Shown in pieces: positions 1-5,269 of a stretch of DNA of 5,289 nt. The translations under genes were made by a program, and so were the position numbers. Below the pieces are notes generated by a model. The model saw only the letters and a list, made by a program, of their open reading frames with translations. It made no database searches and was not told where the DNA came from. The first letter of the stretch is position 1, and the number at the start of each line of letters is the position of its first letter. Source of the DNA: Methanobacteriota archaeon (GTDB taxonomy: Archaea > Halobacteriota > Methanosarcinia > Methanosarcinales > Methanoperedenaceae); contig JAHIFK010000283.1 of NCBI GenBank assembly GCA_018900975.1, forward strand, positions 1-5,289, written 5' to 3'.

Positions 1-308
1 GACTGGACCATCTCCACCCCATCTATCAGTTCGTCTATACCAAAGCCTATCATCCCAGAAGCCAGTTCGCAGCATTTGAATTCCACTCCCAGTTCTATGC
101 ATTCCCTTACGCGCTCATCATACGGTGGCGTGCCGTGTTTGCCTTTTTTTGCAAGGATGACGCCCATCGGACCCCAGAGCACGACCGCCACATCCAGTCC
201 TTTCTTGCGATAGTATTTTGCGAAACGCAGGATCTCCATGGGCGAAGTGCTCTCGTACACCATATTCTTGAGGAAGAGAAGGACCTTTGTGACTTTTTGG
301 GGAGGCAT
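1..308 (-). CDS. DsrE/DsrF-like family protein, N-terminal part (runs off the left edge)
   Basis: Reading the minus strand from the ATG at 308-306 gives 102 uninterrupted codons to the window edge, beginning MPPQKVTKVLLFLKNMVYES. A hydrophobic first strand (residues 8-14) is followed by a helix with RFAKYYRKKGLDV (28-40), the strand AVVLWGPMGV (41-50), AKKGKHGTPP (53-62) and FKCCELASGMIG (78-89). This is the alternating alpha/beta pattern of the DsrE/DsrF/TusD fold, whose members are small cytoplasmic proteins; some pass sulfane sulfur via a cysteine. The adjacent Cys79-Cys80 sits where many family members carry their conserved cysteine, and Cys70 is a further candidate. Family proteins are roughly 110-150 residues, so only a short C-terminus is missing. 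No Shine-Dalgarno is seen before the ATG; a TATA-like box about 30 bases upstream suggests a nearly leaderless mRNA. Family assignment is fairly secure; substrate and partner are unknown. Confidence 0.8.
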   Translation of the reverse strand, partial: MPPQKVTKVLLFLKNMVYESTSPMEILRFAKYYRKKGLDVAVVLWGPMGVILAKKGKHGTPPYDERVRECIELGVEFKCCELASGMIGFGIDELIDGVEMVQ

Positions 309-335
309 TGGATACTATCTATTCTGAGGATAGGG

Positions 336-343
336 TATTTTAA
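336..343 (-). promoter_or_regulatory. Candidate TATA box for the DsrE-like gene
   Basis: The minus strand reads TTAAAATA here, in an otherwise more G-rich stretch. Its centre is about 31 bases before the ATG at 308, so transcription starting some 25 bases downstream would leave a leader of only a few bases, in keeping with the lack of a Shine-Dalgarno. This rests on spacing and AT content alone. Confidence 0.4.
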
Positions 344-401
344 GGTATCTGCGAGAGGGGGGAAGCGGGTTTTAAAAAAATCCTGTATTCACATCAAAAG
401 C

Positions 402-409
402 TTTAATAT
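402..409 (+). promoter_or_regulatory. Candidate TATA box of the toxin-antitoxin operon
   Basis: TTTAATAT is preceded by the purine-rich run CAAAAG (395-400), which could serve as the TFB recognition element. The box centre is about 28 bases before the ATG at 434. Archaeal transcription normally starts about 25 bases downstream of the box, so the mRNA would be leaderless or almost so. This agrees with the absence of a Shine-Dalgarno in the bases before that ATG. Confidence 0.5.
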
Positions 410-425
410 GTATGCATTGCATACA
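409..425. promoter_or_regulatory. Perfect 8+1+8 palindrome, probable operator of the toxin-antitoxin operon
   Basis: TGTATGCA-T-TGCATACA is a perfect inverted repeat with 8-base arms around one central base. It abuts the TATA-like box at 402-409 and ends 8 bases before the antitoxin ATG, covering the ground between the box and the likely transcription start. The antitoxin begins with a ribbon-helix-helix domain, and RHH antitoxins are known to bind short palindromes in their own promoters. Autorepression by the antitoxin or the antitoxin-toxin complex is therefore the natural inference, not something the sequence proves. Confidence 0.55.
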
Positions 426-433
426 ATTAAGAC

Positions 434-739
434 ATGACAGAAGTAAGTGTATCCGCACGGCTTCCCGAAGATGTATTCAAGGAACTTGAGTTCTTTATGA
501 AAGAAGAGTCCCTTGAAAAATCAGCTTCTATAAGAAAATTGCTTGCAGAAGGATTACAGCACTGGAAAGAACGACGTGCGCTTAAATCCCTTGAAGAAGG
601 AAAAGTGAGTTTTTTAAAAGCTGCACAGATGGCAGGACTTTCAGCATGGGATTTTGCCGACCTTGTGCGTGAAAAGGGGATAGTATGGATAAAATCTGAG
701 AAATTTATCAGTTCTGATATAAAAAAGGCACTGCAATGA
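434..739 (+). CDS. UPF0175 family antitoxin with N-terminal ribbon-helix-helix domain
   Basis: This 101-residue cytoplasmic protein probably neutralises the PIN toxin encoded next and represses the operon. Residues 3-41 fit a ribbon-helix-helix unit: a beta strand (EVSVSARLP), a first helix (residues 11-24) and a second helix with SASIRKLLAEGL (30-41). Residues 50-82 (ALKSLEEGKVSF, then LKAAQMAGLSAWDFADLV) match the UPF0175 helix-turn-helix core. The remaining tail (84-101) is a plausible toxin-binding segment. The ATG at 434 was chosen because it starts directly before the RHH strand and fits the TATA spacing. Its stop overlaps the toxin start by 4 bases (ATGA), typical of toxin-antitoxin pairs. 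Base composition is visibly more A-rich than in the M20 and gltB3 genes, compatible with horizontal transfer. Family assignment is strong; antitoxin function is inferred from family and partner. Confidence 0.85.
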   Translation: MTEVSVSARLPEDVFKELEFFMKEESLEKSASIRKLLAEGLQHWKERRALKSLEEGKVSFLKAAQMAGLSAWDFADLVREKGIVWIKSEKFISSDIKKALQ

Positions 740-1242
740 AGCCTCTCATTTTTGATGCCACACCCCTGATCTACCTTGGGAAAGTGAACCTCATTGAAAA
801 TGTCAGGCATTTTCCTGAAGAAAAATATATTACAAAATCAGTTTACAGGGAAGTTGTTGTTGAGGGAAAAAAGAGCGGAACAACAGAGGTTTTCATGATT
901 GAAGCACTTGTAAGCAGTGGGGTGTTCCAGTTCAAAAGCCCTTCTAAAAAACAGTATATAAAATACCTGGGTGAAAATCCTAAAATTCATGAAGCTGATA
1001 TCGATGTCCTTGCGCTAACGCAGGAGTTGAATGGCATTGCGCTGCTAGATGATGATGAAGCGAGAGGTATGGCGGAGGTAGAGGGAATAGAGCATCATGG
1101 AACAGTATATTTGCTTCTAAGAATGTGGAAAATGAAACTTCTGACGAAGGAAATGGCTATTGAGAGTTTAAATGAGATGATACGCTTTGGGTGGAGATGT
1201 TCGACTGAGTTGTATGCAAAGATATTGATGGCAATGAAGTAA
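736..1242 (+). CDS. DUF3368 PIN-like domain toxin, probable endoribonuclease
   Basis: This 168-residue protein is a likely VapC-like, metal-dependent ribonuclease toxin. The acidic residues expected in a PIN active site are in order: Asp7 in LIFDATPLIYLGK; Glu39 in VYREVVVEG; Glu86, Asp88 and Asp90 in IHEADIDVLAL; and Asp105-Asp107 in ALLDDDEARGMAE. The downstream GTVYLLLRMWK (122-132), with a helical tail, is typical of the DUF3368 group. Length is normal for that group and nothing looks truncated. Translation is probably coupled to the antitoxin, since the ATG shares bases with the antitoxin TGA and no strong ribosome binding site precedes it. The gene ends only 10 bases from the convergent M20 gene. 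UPF0175 and DUF3368 genes are a recurrent pair in archaea and cyanobacteria. The fold is confident; the RNA target is unknown. Confidence 0.85.
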   Translation: MKPLIFDATPLIYLGKVNLIENVRHFPEEKYITKSVYREVVVEGKKSGTTEVFMIEALVSSGVFQFKSPSKKQYIKYLGENPKIHEADIDVLALTQELNGIALLDDDEARGMAEVEGIEHHGTVYLLLRMWKMKLLTKEMAIESLNEMIRFGWRCSTELYAKILMAMK

Positions 1243-1252
1243 TTGGATTTGT

Positions 1253-2509
1253 TCATCTACAGATCAACTTCCCCAGGAATTTAGTGTACATAACCAGATC
1301 ATCCACCCTTATATTCTCATCATCCGCGTGCGCATTGCTCTCCATCCTCCTCCCTATCCCGAAGCAGCATGCTGGAAGCCCTGTGACTTTGACGGCATAA
1401 GCAACATCAAGGCTTCCCTGAGCGCCGGCGCACCTTACATCCCTGCCCGCGACTTCGTCCGCAACCATCTTGACCTCTTTCACCCATGGATGGCTCGCAT
1501 CAGTAAGCATGGGTGCATAGATCTCATCGCATGTCATTTTGAGATCGATGTCAGGATATTTCTGCTTCACCTGTTCAACTGTTCCCTTCATCTCTCTGCA
1601 AACATCTTCGAATTTTTCCTCAGGGATATAACGTCTGTCCCCTTTGAGCGTGCACCTGTCAGGCACGATGTTCTGTTTTACCCCGCCGTTGATAACGGTT
1701 ATATTGAGAACTGGCATCAGGGTATCTATGCCTGCATTTCTGCTTATTGCCATGCTCGCGGGCACTTTTGAGCGCCCTTTCTCCACTTTTGCCTTGAGTT
1801 CCAGAAGCCCGTTCATAACGGGTACGGCTTTTTCAATTGCGTTAACGCCCAGGAAACTGCTCCCGCTGTGGTACGATTTTCCAAAGATGTCTATCTGCCA
1901 GTCCACGTTCCCGTTCGAAGCTATGGTGATATCATCGCTGTCCCCGTCCATGCTCAGGAAATAGTCGGCTTTGAGCTTTCCGAGGTCAGCAAGGTAGCAC
2001 AGACCAGAATATGGACCCATCTCTTCGTCAGTGGTCAGGGCAATGTTTAAGTTGTACTTCGTTATGATATTGAGTTCATCCATGGCTGAAAGCACGGTAA
2101 AAAGCGCAGCTACGCCGCCTTTTGAATCAGCTACTCCGCGTCCGAATATGCGTCCGTCCTTTTTCGTACACTCAAATGGAGGCACGCTCCAGTTGGCGCT
2201 TGCGGGGACAACGTCAAGGTGAGTGTTTATCAAAAGCGTCTTATCAGCGCCAATATCTTTAGTTGCGCTTATGTTCACACGCTCACCATGCAGATGGGCA
2301 AGTCTGGGATTCTTCTTCTCGAACAAACCGCGGGGCATAATGAGCGTCTCAACCCCAAAATCCAGTTCTTTTAGTATCGATGCGGCATAACCCATCGCCT
2401 TTTCGTAGTTTTCGCCAGGGGGCACCTGAGTCGGGATGCGCACAAGCTCATCCAGTGTTTTAATAGTTTCATCGGTCTTTGACCCAAGATGATCTAATAA
2501 TTCCAACAT
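1253..2509 (-). CDS. M20 family zinc metallopeptidase (ArgE/DapE/ACY1/CPG2 type)
   Basis: This 418-residue cytoplasmic hydrolase belongs to the co-catalytic di-zinc amidohydrolases that remove acyl groups or C-terminal residues. All active-site landmarks are present: His97 and Asp99 in INTHLDVVPA; bridging Asp128 in GRGVADSKGGVAAL; the catalytic pair Glu162-Glu163 in TTDEEMG; Asp188 in LSMDGDSDD; and His394 in NAHADDENI. The inserted dimerisation domain runs roughly over residues 200-310 and contains His214 (KSYHSG) and NGGVKQNIVPD. Length matches the family. The ATG at 2509 follows no clear Shine-Dalgarno. The substrate cannot be read from sequence: acetylornithine, N-succinyl-diaminopimelate and dipeptides are all possible, and no biosynthetic neighbour helps decide. 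It converges on the PIN toxin gene and diverges from the DRG gene, so it is probably monocistronic. The family call is secure, the specific reaction is not. Confidence 0.92.
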   Translation of the reverse strand: MLELLDHLGSKTDETIKTLDELVRIPTQVPPGENYEKAMGYAASILKELDFGVETLIMPRGLFEKKNPRLAHLHGERVNISATKDIGADKTLLINTHLDVVPASANWSVPPFECTKKDGRIFGRGVADSKGGVAALFTVLSAMDELNIITKYNLNIALTTDEEMGPYSGLCYLADLGKLKADYFLSMDGDSDDITIASNGNVDWQIDIFGKSYHSGSSFLGVNAIEKAVPVMNGLLELKAKVEKGRSKVPASMAISRNAGIDTLMPVLNITVINGGVKQNIVPDRCTLKGDRRYIPEEKFEDVCREMKGTVEQVKQKYPDIDLKMTCDEIYAPMLTDASHPWVKEVKMVADEVAGRDVRCAGAQGSLDVAYAVKVTGLPACCFGIGRRMESNAHADDENIRVDDLVMYTKFLGKLICR

Positions 2510-2572
2510 TTGTGTCCAGAAAGGTTCTTTTCACCCAAATGCTTTTTGCCTTGATATTATCTATTAGAGCCG
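2510..2572. promoter_or_regulatory. Divergent promoter region between the M20 gene and the DRG operon
   Basis: These 63 bases must contain the start signals for the M20 gene (minus) and the DRG operon (plus). The most AT-rich element is GATATTATC at 2553-2561. Read on the minus strand it could be a TATA box giving the M20 mRNA a leader of about 20 bases. It is too close to the plus-strand ATG at 2573 to serve DRG, for which I see no convincing TATA box. Individual elements are not resolved. Confidence 0.3.
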
Positions 2573-3664
2573 ATGGCTCTGGAAGAAGAATTAAAGGCTG
2601 TTGAAGAAGAAATATCAAAAACAAAGTATAACAAGGCTACCGAAGGTCACTTAGGCAGGCTTAAAGCTAAACTCTCAAAGTTAAGGGAAGAAGTGCAGAA
2701 GAAAGCGTCTGCTAAATCAGGCGGGGAAGGTTTCGCGGTAAAGAAATCTGGCGACGCGTCGGTCGTGCTCCTGGGATTCCCATCCGTAGGAAAAAGTACG
2801 CTGTTGAACAGCCTTACCGGGACAAAATCTGCGGTCGCATCATATGAATTCACCACTCTTGATGTCGTGCCAGGAACGCTGGAATATAAGGGCGCCACAA
2901 TCCAGATACTCGATGTACCCGGCGTTTTAAAGGGCGCAGCATCCGGGAGGGGGCGCGGGAAAGAGGTCCTTGCAGTGGTGAGGAATGCTGACCTTGTATT
3001 GATAATGCTTGATGTTTTCCAGCTTGTTCATTATAATGTCCTTCTTGAGGAATTGTTCGCTGCCGGTATACGTGTCGATTCAAGACCGCCCGAAGTTACG
3101 ATCCGGAAAAAAGCCCGTGGCGGCATAATAGTAAGCAGCACGGTGGATGTGGGCCTTGAAGAGGATACGATAAAATCCATAATGGGCGAATACAGGATCC
3201 ACAATGCAAATATTGTCATTCGCGAGAATATCAATATAGATATGTTGATAGATGCCATTCTGGGCAACAGGAAGTACATCCCCTCCATCATAGTGATCAA
3301 TAAGATAGACCTTGCCGATGAATATACGCTAAGGGGTTGCAAAGAAAAATTCCCGGATGCTCTCCTTGTCTCTGCTGATAAGAAGACCCATATAGGTGAA
3401 CTTAAAGAGTTGTTTTACCAGAAACTTGGGTTCATAAGAATTTACATGAAACCACAGGGACAGCTTCCTGATATGGATGAGCCGATGATTATCAGATACG
3501 GCTCTTCAATTGGCGATGTATGTGACAAGCTTCACCGTGATTTCAAAAAACGGTTCAGGTACGCCCAGGTATGGGGCGATTCCGCGAAACATAAAGGACA
3601 GCGAGTGGGTCTTGAGCATACGATGTATGACAGTGACATACTTTCGATAATATTGAGAAAATGA
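2573..3664 (+). CDS. DRG (developmentally regulated GTP-binding protein) family GTPase
   Basis: This 363-residue protein is the archaeal member of the DRG branch of OBG-type TRAFAC GTPases, which associate with ribosomes and are thought to assist translation. It has the full DRG layout. An N-terminal helical segment includes NKAT (20-23), whose lysine matches the position hydroxylated in human DRG1. Next come the P-loop GFPSVGKS (68-75), switch I YEFTTLD (91-97), and DVPG (114-117) followed by the DRG-type GAASGRGRGKEV. The NKID motif lies at 243-246 and the G5 SADK at 267-270. The insertion with RPPEVTIRKKARGGI (171-185) is typical of DRG. A C-terminal TGS domain (about 289-363) contains KPQGQLPD and WGDSAKHKGQRVG. 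Length equals the family norm. The ATG at 2573 lacks a good Shine-Dalgarno but gives the canonical N-terminus. Its stop overlaps the Nudix start (ATGA), so the two are probably co-expressed. Confidence 0.95.
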   Translation: MALEEELKAVEEEISKTKYNKATEGHLGRLKAKLSKLREEVQKKASAKSGGEGFAVKKSGDASVVLLGFPSVGKSTLLNSLTGTKSAVASYEFTTLDVVPGTLEYKGATIQILDVPGVLKGAASGRGRGKEVLAVVRNADLVLIMLDVFQLVHYNVLLEELFAAGIRVDSRPPEVTIRKKARGGIIVSSTVDVGLEEDTIKSIMGEYRIHNANIVIRENINIDMLIDAILGNRKYIPSIIVINKIDLADEYTLRGCKEKFPDALLVSADKKTHIGELKELFYQKLGFIRIYMKPQGQLPDMDEPMIIRYGSSIGDVCDKLHRDFKKRFRYAQVWGDSAKHKGQRVGLEHTMYDSDILSIILRK

Positions 3665-4122
3665 GAGATATGGAACGCAGATTTATTCCTTTAACACCAC
3701 TTCTCACGGTCGATACTGTGACTATTTATCAGGGAAAAATCGTCCTTATCAGGCGCAAGAACCCCCCCTTTCAGGACCATTTCGCGCTTCCCGGGGGCTT
3801 TGTAGAGGTGGGTGAGACCGTTGAAACAGCTGCTGCACGTGAGGCAAAGGAAGAAACCGGGCTTGATGTTGAACTTATCAAGCTTCTTGGCGTGTATTCT
3901 GAGCCTTCGCGGGACCCAAGGGGTCATACTGTCTCTATAATTTTTCTTGCTATGGGGAAAGGAAACCTTAAAGCAGGTTCAGATGCTTCTGATACAGGAC
4001 TTTTTGGTATTAATGAAATACCAGAACTGGCATTTGACCATAAGAAGATAATAGAGAACGCCAGGAGTGATATAAATGGAATTCTGTCCGAAATGCAAAA
4101 GCATGATGATGCCCGCAAATAA
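3661..4122 (+). CDS. Nudix hydrolase, possible ADP-ribose pyrophosphatase
   Basis: This 153-residue cytoplasmic enzyme should cleave a nucleoside diphosphate linked to another group, using Mg2+ or Mn2+. The Nudix box is complete at residues 46-68: Gly46, Glu52, Arg60-Glu61, Glu64-Glu65 and Gly67-Leu68 follow the GX5EX7REUXEEXGU pattern, with alanine at the first hydrophobic position. The preceding FQDHFALPGGF (37-47) and the following GVYSEPSRDPRGHTVSIIFLA (77-97, quoted only as a landmark) resemble archaeal ADP-ribose pyrophosphatases; other nucleotide substrates remain possible. The start at 3661 overlaps the DRG stop by 4 bases, and a second in-frame ATG at 3670 is equally usable. The 3' end overlaps tfs by 47 bases, so the last 15 or so codons serve two reading frames. 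A nucleotide-pool cleaning role beside translation and transcription genes is inferred from position only. Confidence 0.88.
   Translation: MRDMERRFIPLTPLLTVDTVTIYQGKIVLIRRKNPPFQDHFALPGGFVEVGETVETAAAREAKEETGLDVELIKLLGVYSEPSRDPRGHTVSIIFLAMGKGNLKAGSDASDTGLFGINEIPELAFDHKKIIENARSDINGILSEMQKHDDARK
4063..4070 (+). promoter_or_regulatory. Ribosome binding site of tfs, inside the Nudix gene
   Basis: AGGAGTGA lies 5 bases before the ATG at 4076 and is one of the best Shine-Dalgarno matches in the window. It supports the tfs start despite the 47-base overlap with the upstream gene, and implies that ribosomes reach tfs directly on a shared mRNA. Confidence 0.65.
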
Positions 4123-4378
4123 TGTTTATAAATGCAGGAAATGCGGGTTTGAAAAAGATATCAAAGAAAGTGTTGTCTCAAAGACCGAAAGAAAGGAGCG
4201 CGAAGTAACCGTACTTGAACAGAGGGAAATGGGACTGCCCACCATAAGGGCAAAGTGCGAGGACTGCGGCAACGATACTGCATACTGGTGGATGCGACAG
4301 CTTCGCTCTGCTGATGAAAGCGAGGTCAGGTTCTTCAGGTGTACCAAGTGCGGAAAGACATGGAGAAGCTATAATTAA
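4076..4378 (+). CDS. tfs: Transcription factor S (archaeal TFIIS-like RNA cleavage factor)
   Basis: This 100-residue protein is the archaeal transcript-cleavage factor that enters the RNA polymerase secondary channel and rescues backtracked elongation complexes by stimulating RNA cleavage. The N-terminal zinc ribbon uses Cys4, Cys7 (MEFCPKC), Cys20 and Cys23 (CRKCGF). A charged linker (about 27-55) follows. The C-terminal TFIIS-type ribbon has Cys61, Cys64, Cys89 and Cys92. The hairpin tip is QLRSADESE with the catalytic acidic pair Asp80-Glu81, so the protein should be cleavage-competent, unlike paralogues lacking these residues. Length fits the usual 100-110 residues, and MEFCPKC is the family's standard start. 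The gene overlaps the Nudix gene by 47 bases and is read from its own Shine-Dalgarno at 4063-4070. It is the last gene of the DRG-Nudix-TFS operon and converges on gltB3. Confidence 0.95.
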   Translation: MEFCPKCKSMMMPANNVYKCRKCGFEKDIKESVVSKTERKEREVTVLEQREMGLPTIRAKCEDCGNDTAYWWMRQLRSADESEVRFFRCTKCGKTWRSYN

Positions 4379-4452
4379 ACATTGAGCTTTGAAACTACCT
4401 GGTTTTTCAGTGATGGCCATTTATCGTGGTTCTTGTCCCTCATCAGACGCAT
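4375..4452 (-). other. Doubtful 25-codon ORF, possible gene remnant
   Basis: On the minus strand, the ATG at 4452 opens 25 codons ending in TAA at 4377-4375. The peptide starts MRLMRDKNHDKW and ends PSLKNQVVSKLNV. In the same frame the reading extends upstream only to a TGA at 4491-4489. The mix of charged and aliphatic residues looks protein-like, and the frame nearly fills the gap between tfs and gltB3. There is no convincing ribosome binding site, though, and I recognise no family. It could be the eroded C-terminus of a lost gene, a small protein, or chance. Confidence 0.15.
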
Positions 4453-4467
4453 GTCAGGTATTGGAAA

Positions 4468-4498
4468 TATTAGATGAATATTATGAACTCATCTAATA
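4468..4498. terminator. Stem-loop with 10-bp arms at the 3' end of gltB3, possible terminator
   Basis: TATTAGATGA (4468-4477) and TCATCTAATA (4489-4498) are perfect reverse complements separated by 11 bases. On the minus strand the gltB3 stop codon TAG lies within the first arm, so the hairpin would form right at the end of that message; it also lies 90 bases beyond tfs. No long T-run follows on either strand, and archaeal termination depends mainly on U-rich stretches. It may therefore be a 3'-end stabiliser or processing signal rather than a true terminator. Confidence 0.4.
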
Positions 4499-5221
4499 CA
4501 CATACATATTCCCATACGGTCTGTGCGACAGCGGTACAAGCTTCGTGAACTTCCCGCTCATCACTTCATTATAATCAAACCCGAAATACTCGCAGTATTC
4601 CTTAAGATATGACCCGATGAGCTTCATATCCTCTTCGCTCAACTCAAGGCAGCTCACTTCTTTCCCAAGATGGTACGGGTCAACCTTGCCGCGAATATAC
4701 ATCACGCCTCCGTGCATGCCCGTCCCCACATAATCGCCCACTAGCGGGCTCTTTCCGTTCATGCCAAGGAGTATCATTATCCCGCCAGCCATGTACTCGC
4801 CAAAGAAATCGCCTGCAGTACCGCCTGCAATGATGACAGGTATCTGTTTCTTGTACTCCTTCATGTGAATACCTACACGGTACCCTGCATCACCCCTGAT
4901 ATAGAGCTTCCCGCCGCGCATACCGTATCCGATGATATCGCCCACGCTGCCGTGCACGATAATCTCGCCAGAGTTCATGGTGTTGGCGATTCCGTCCTGT
5001 GCGTTCGCATTAACGATTATTTTGGGTCCGTTCATGAATGTGCCCAGGTCGTTCCCCGGAGTGCCGTTTATTGTGATATTAATACTTTCGTTCAATCCTG
5101 TGCCTATGTATCTCTGACCGCCCACGTTATCGAGCTCGAACTCTTTCTCGCCCGCTGCCACGGCGTCGCTGATCATTTTGTTCATTGGTCTGTAATGCAT
5201 GCATTTTGCGTCTATTCTCAT
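4493..5221 (-). CDS. gltB3: Glutamate synthase domain 3 protein (GXGXG beta-helix subunit)
   Basis: This 242-residue protein equals the third domain of the glutamate synthase large subunit, made as a separate polypeptide in archaea. It is expected to assemble with separately encoded amidotransferase and FMN/Fe-S synthase subunits to make glutamate from glutamine and 2-oxoglutarate. The start MRIDAKCMHYRPMN and NVGGQRYIG (32-40) lead into about six turns of a GXXGXXM-X-GG-type beta-helix. The landmarks are TPGNDLGTFMNG (54-65), QDGIANTMNSG (75-85), GDIIGYGMRGG (94-104), GYRVGIHM (113-120), GDFFGEYMAGG (137-147) and GDYVGTGMHGG (162-172). The helical tail EYCEYFGFDYNEV and ending HRPYGNMYVY are characteristic and argue against FwdC, which shares the fold. 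The start is fixed by a strong Shine-Dalgarno at 5228-5234. No partner gene is visible downstream; any must lie beyond the right edge or elsewhere. Confidence 0.93.
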   Translation of the reverse strand: MRIDAKCMHYRPMNKMISDAVAAGEKEFELDNVGGQRYIGTGLNESINITINGTPGNDLGTFMNGPKIIVNANAQDGIANTMNSGEIIVHGSVGDIIGYGMRGGKLYIRGDAGYRVGIHMKEYKKQIPVIIAGGTAGDFFGEYMAGGIMILLGMNGKSPLVGDYVGTGMHGGVMYIRGKVDPYHLGKEVSCLELSEEDMKLIGSYLKEYCEYFGFDYNEVMSGKFTKLVPLSHRPYGNMYVY

Positions 5222-5227
5222 ACTGCG

Positions 5228-5234
5228 TCACCTC
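5228..5234 (-). promoter_or_regulatory. Strong Shine-Dalgarno of gltB3
   Basis: The minus strand reads GAGGTGA, a near-perfect match to the 16S rRNA 3' end, with a 6-base spacer before the ATG at 5221. It fixes the start and shows that this gene has a leader or is part of a longer mRNA, in contrast to the apparently leaderless antitoxin and DsrE-like genes. Confidence 0.75.
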
Positions 5235-5269
5235 TGCTGAATAAATGTTCTTTGGAAATTGAAATTAAC

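Noticed and set aside
315..333. CTATC...GATAG inverted repeat near the DsrE-like start
   Set aside because: The arms are only 5 bases with a 9-base loop, expected by chance in AT-rich leader sequence, and do not extend.
309..433. tRNA, other RNA gene or CRISPR repeats in the intergenic regions
   Set aside because: I looked for cloverleaf arms, a TTCRANNC-like T-loop and regularly spaced repeats here and in 4379-4492 and found none.
135..437. Plus-strand 100-codon ORF over the left edge region
   Set aside because: It runs antisense to the DsrE-like gene, whose minus-strand translation has a recognisable fold pattern, and continues through the promoter region into a poly-A-rich stretch; it has no recognisable domain.
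1328..2222. Several plus-strand ORFs inside the M20 gene
   Set aside because: They lie antisense to a gene with a full set of zinc-ligand motifs and show no domain or ribosome binding site of their own.
4125..4133. TATA-like TTTATAAAT as a promoter
   Set aside because: It lies inside tfs, downstream of its start codon, and no sensible in-frame start follows within reach; the local AT-rich codons (NNVYKC) explain it.
5194..5205. Perfect 12-base palindrome AATGCATGCATT
   Set aside because: It falls within the gltB3 codons for the conserved KCMH segment, so coding constraint is enough to explain it.
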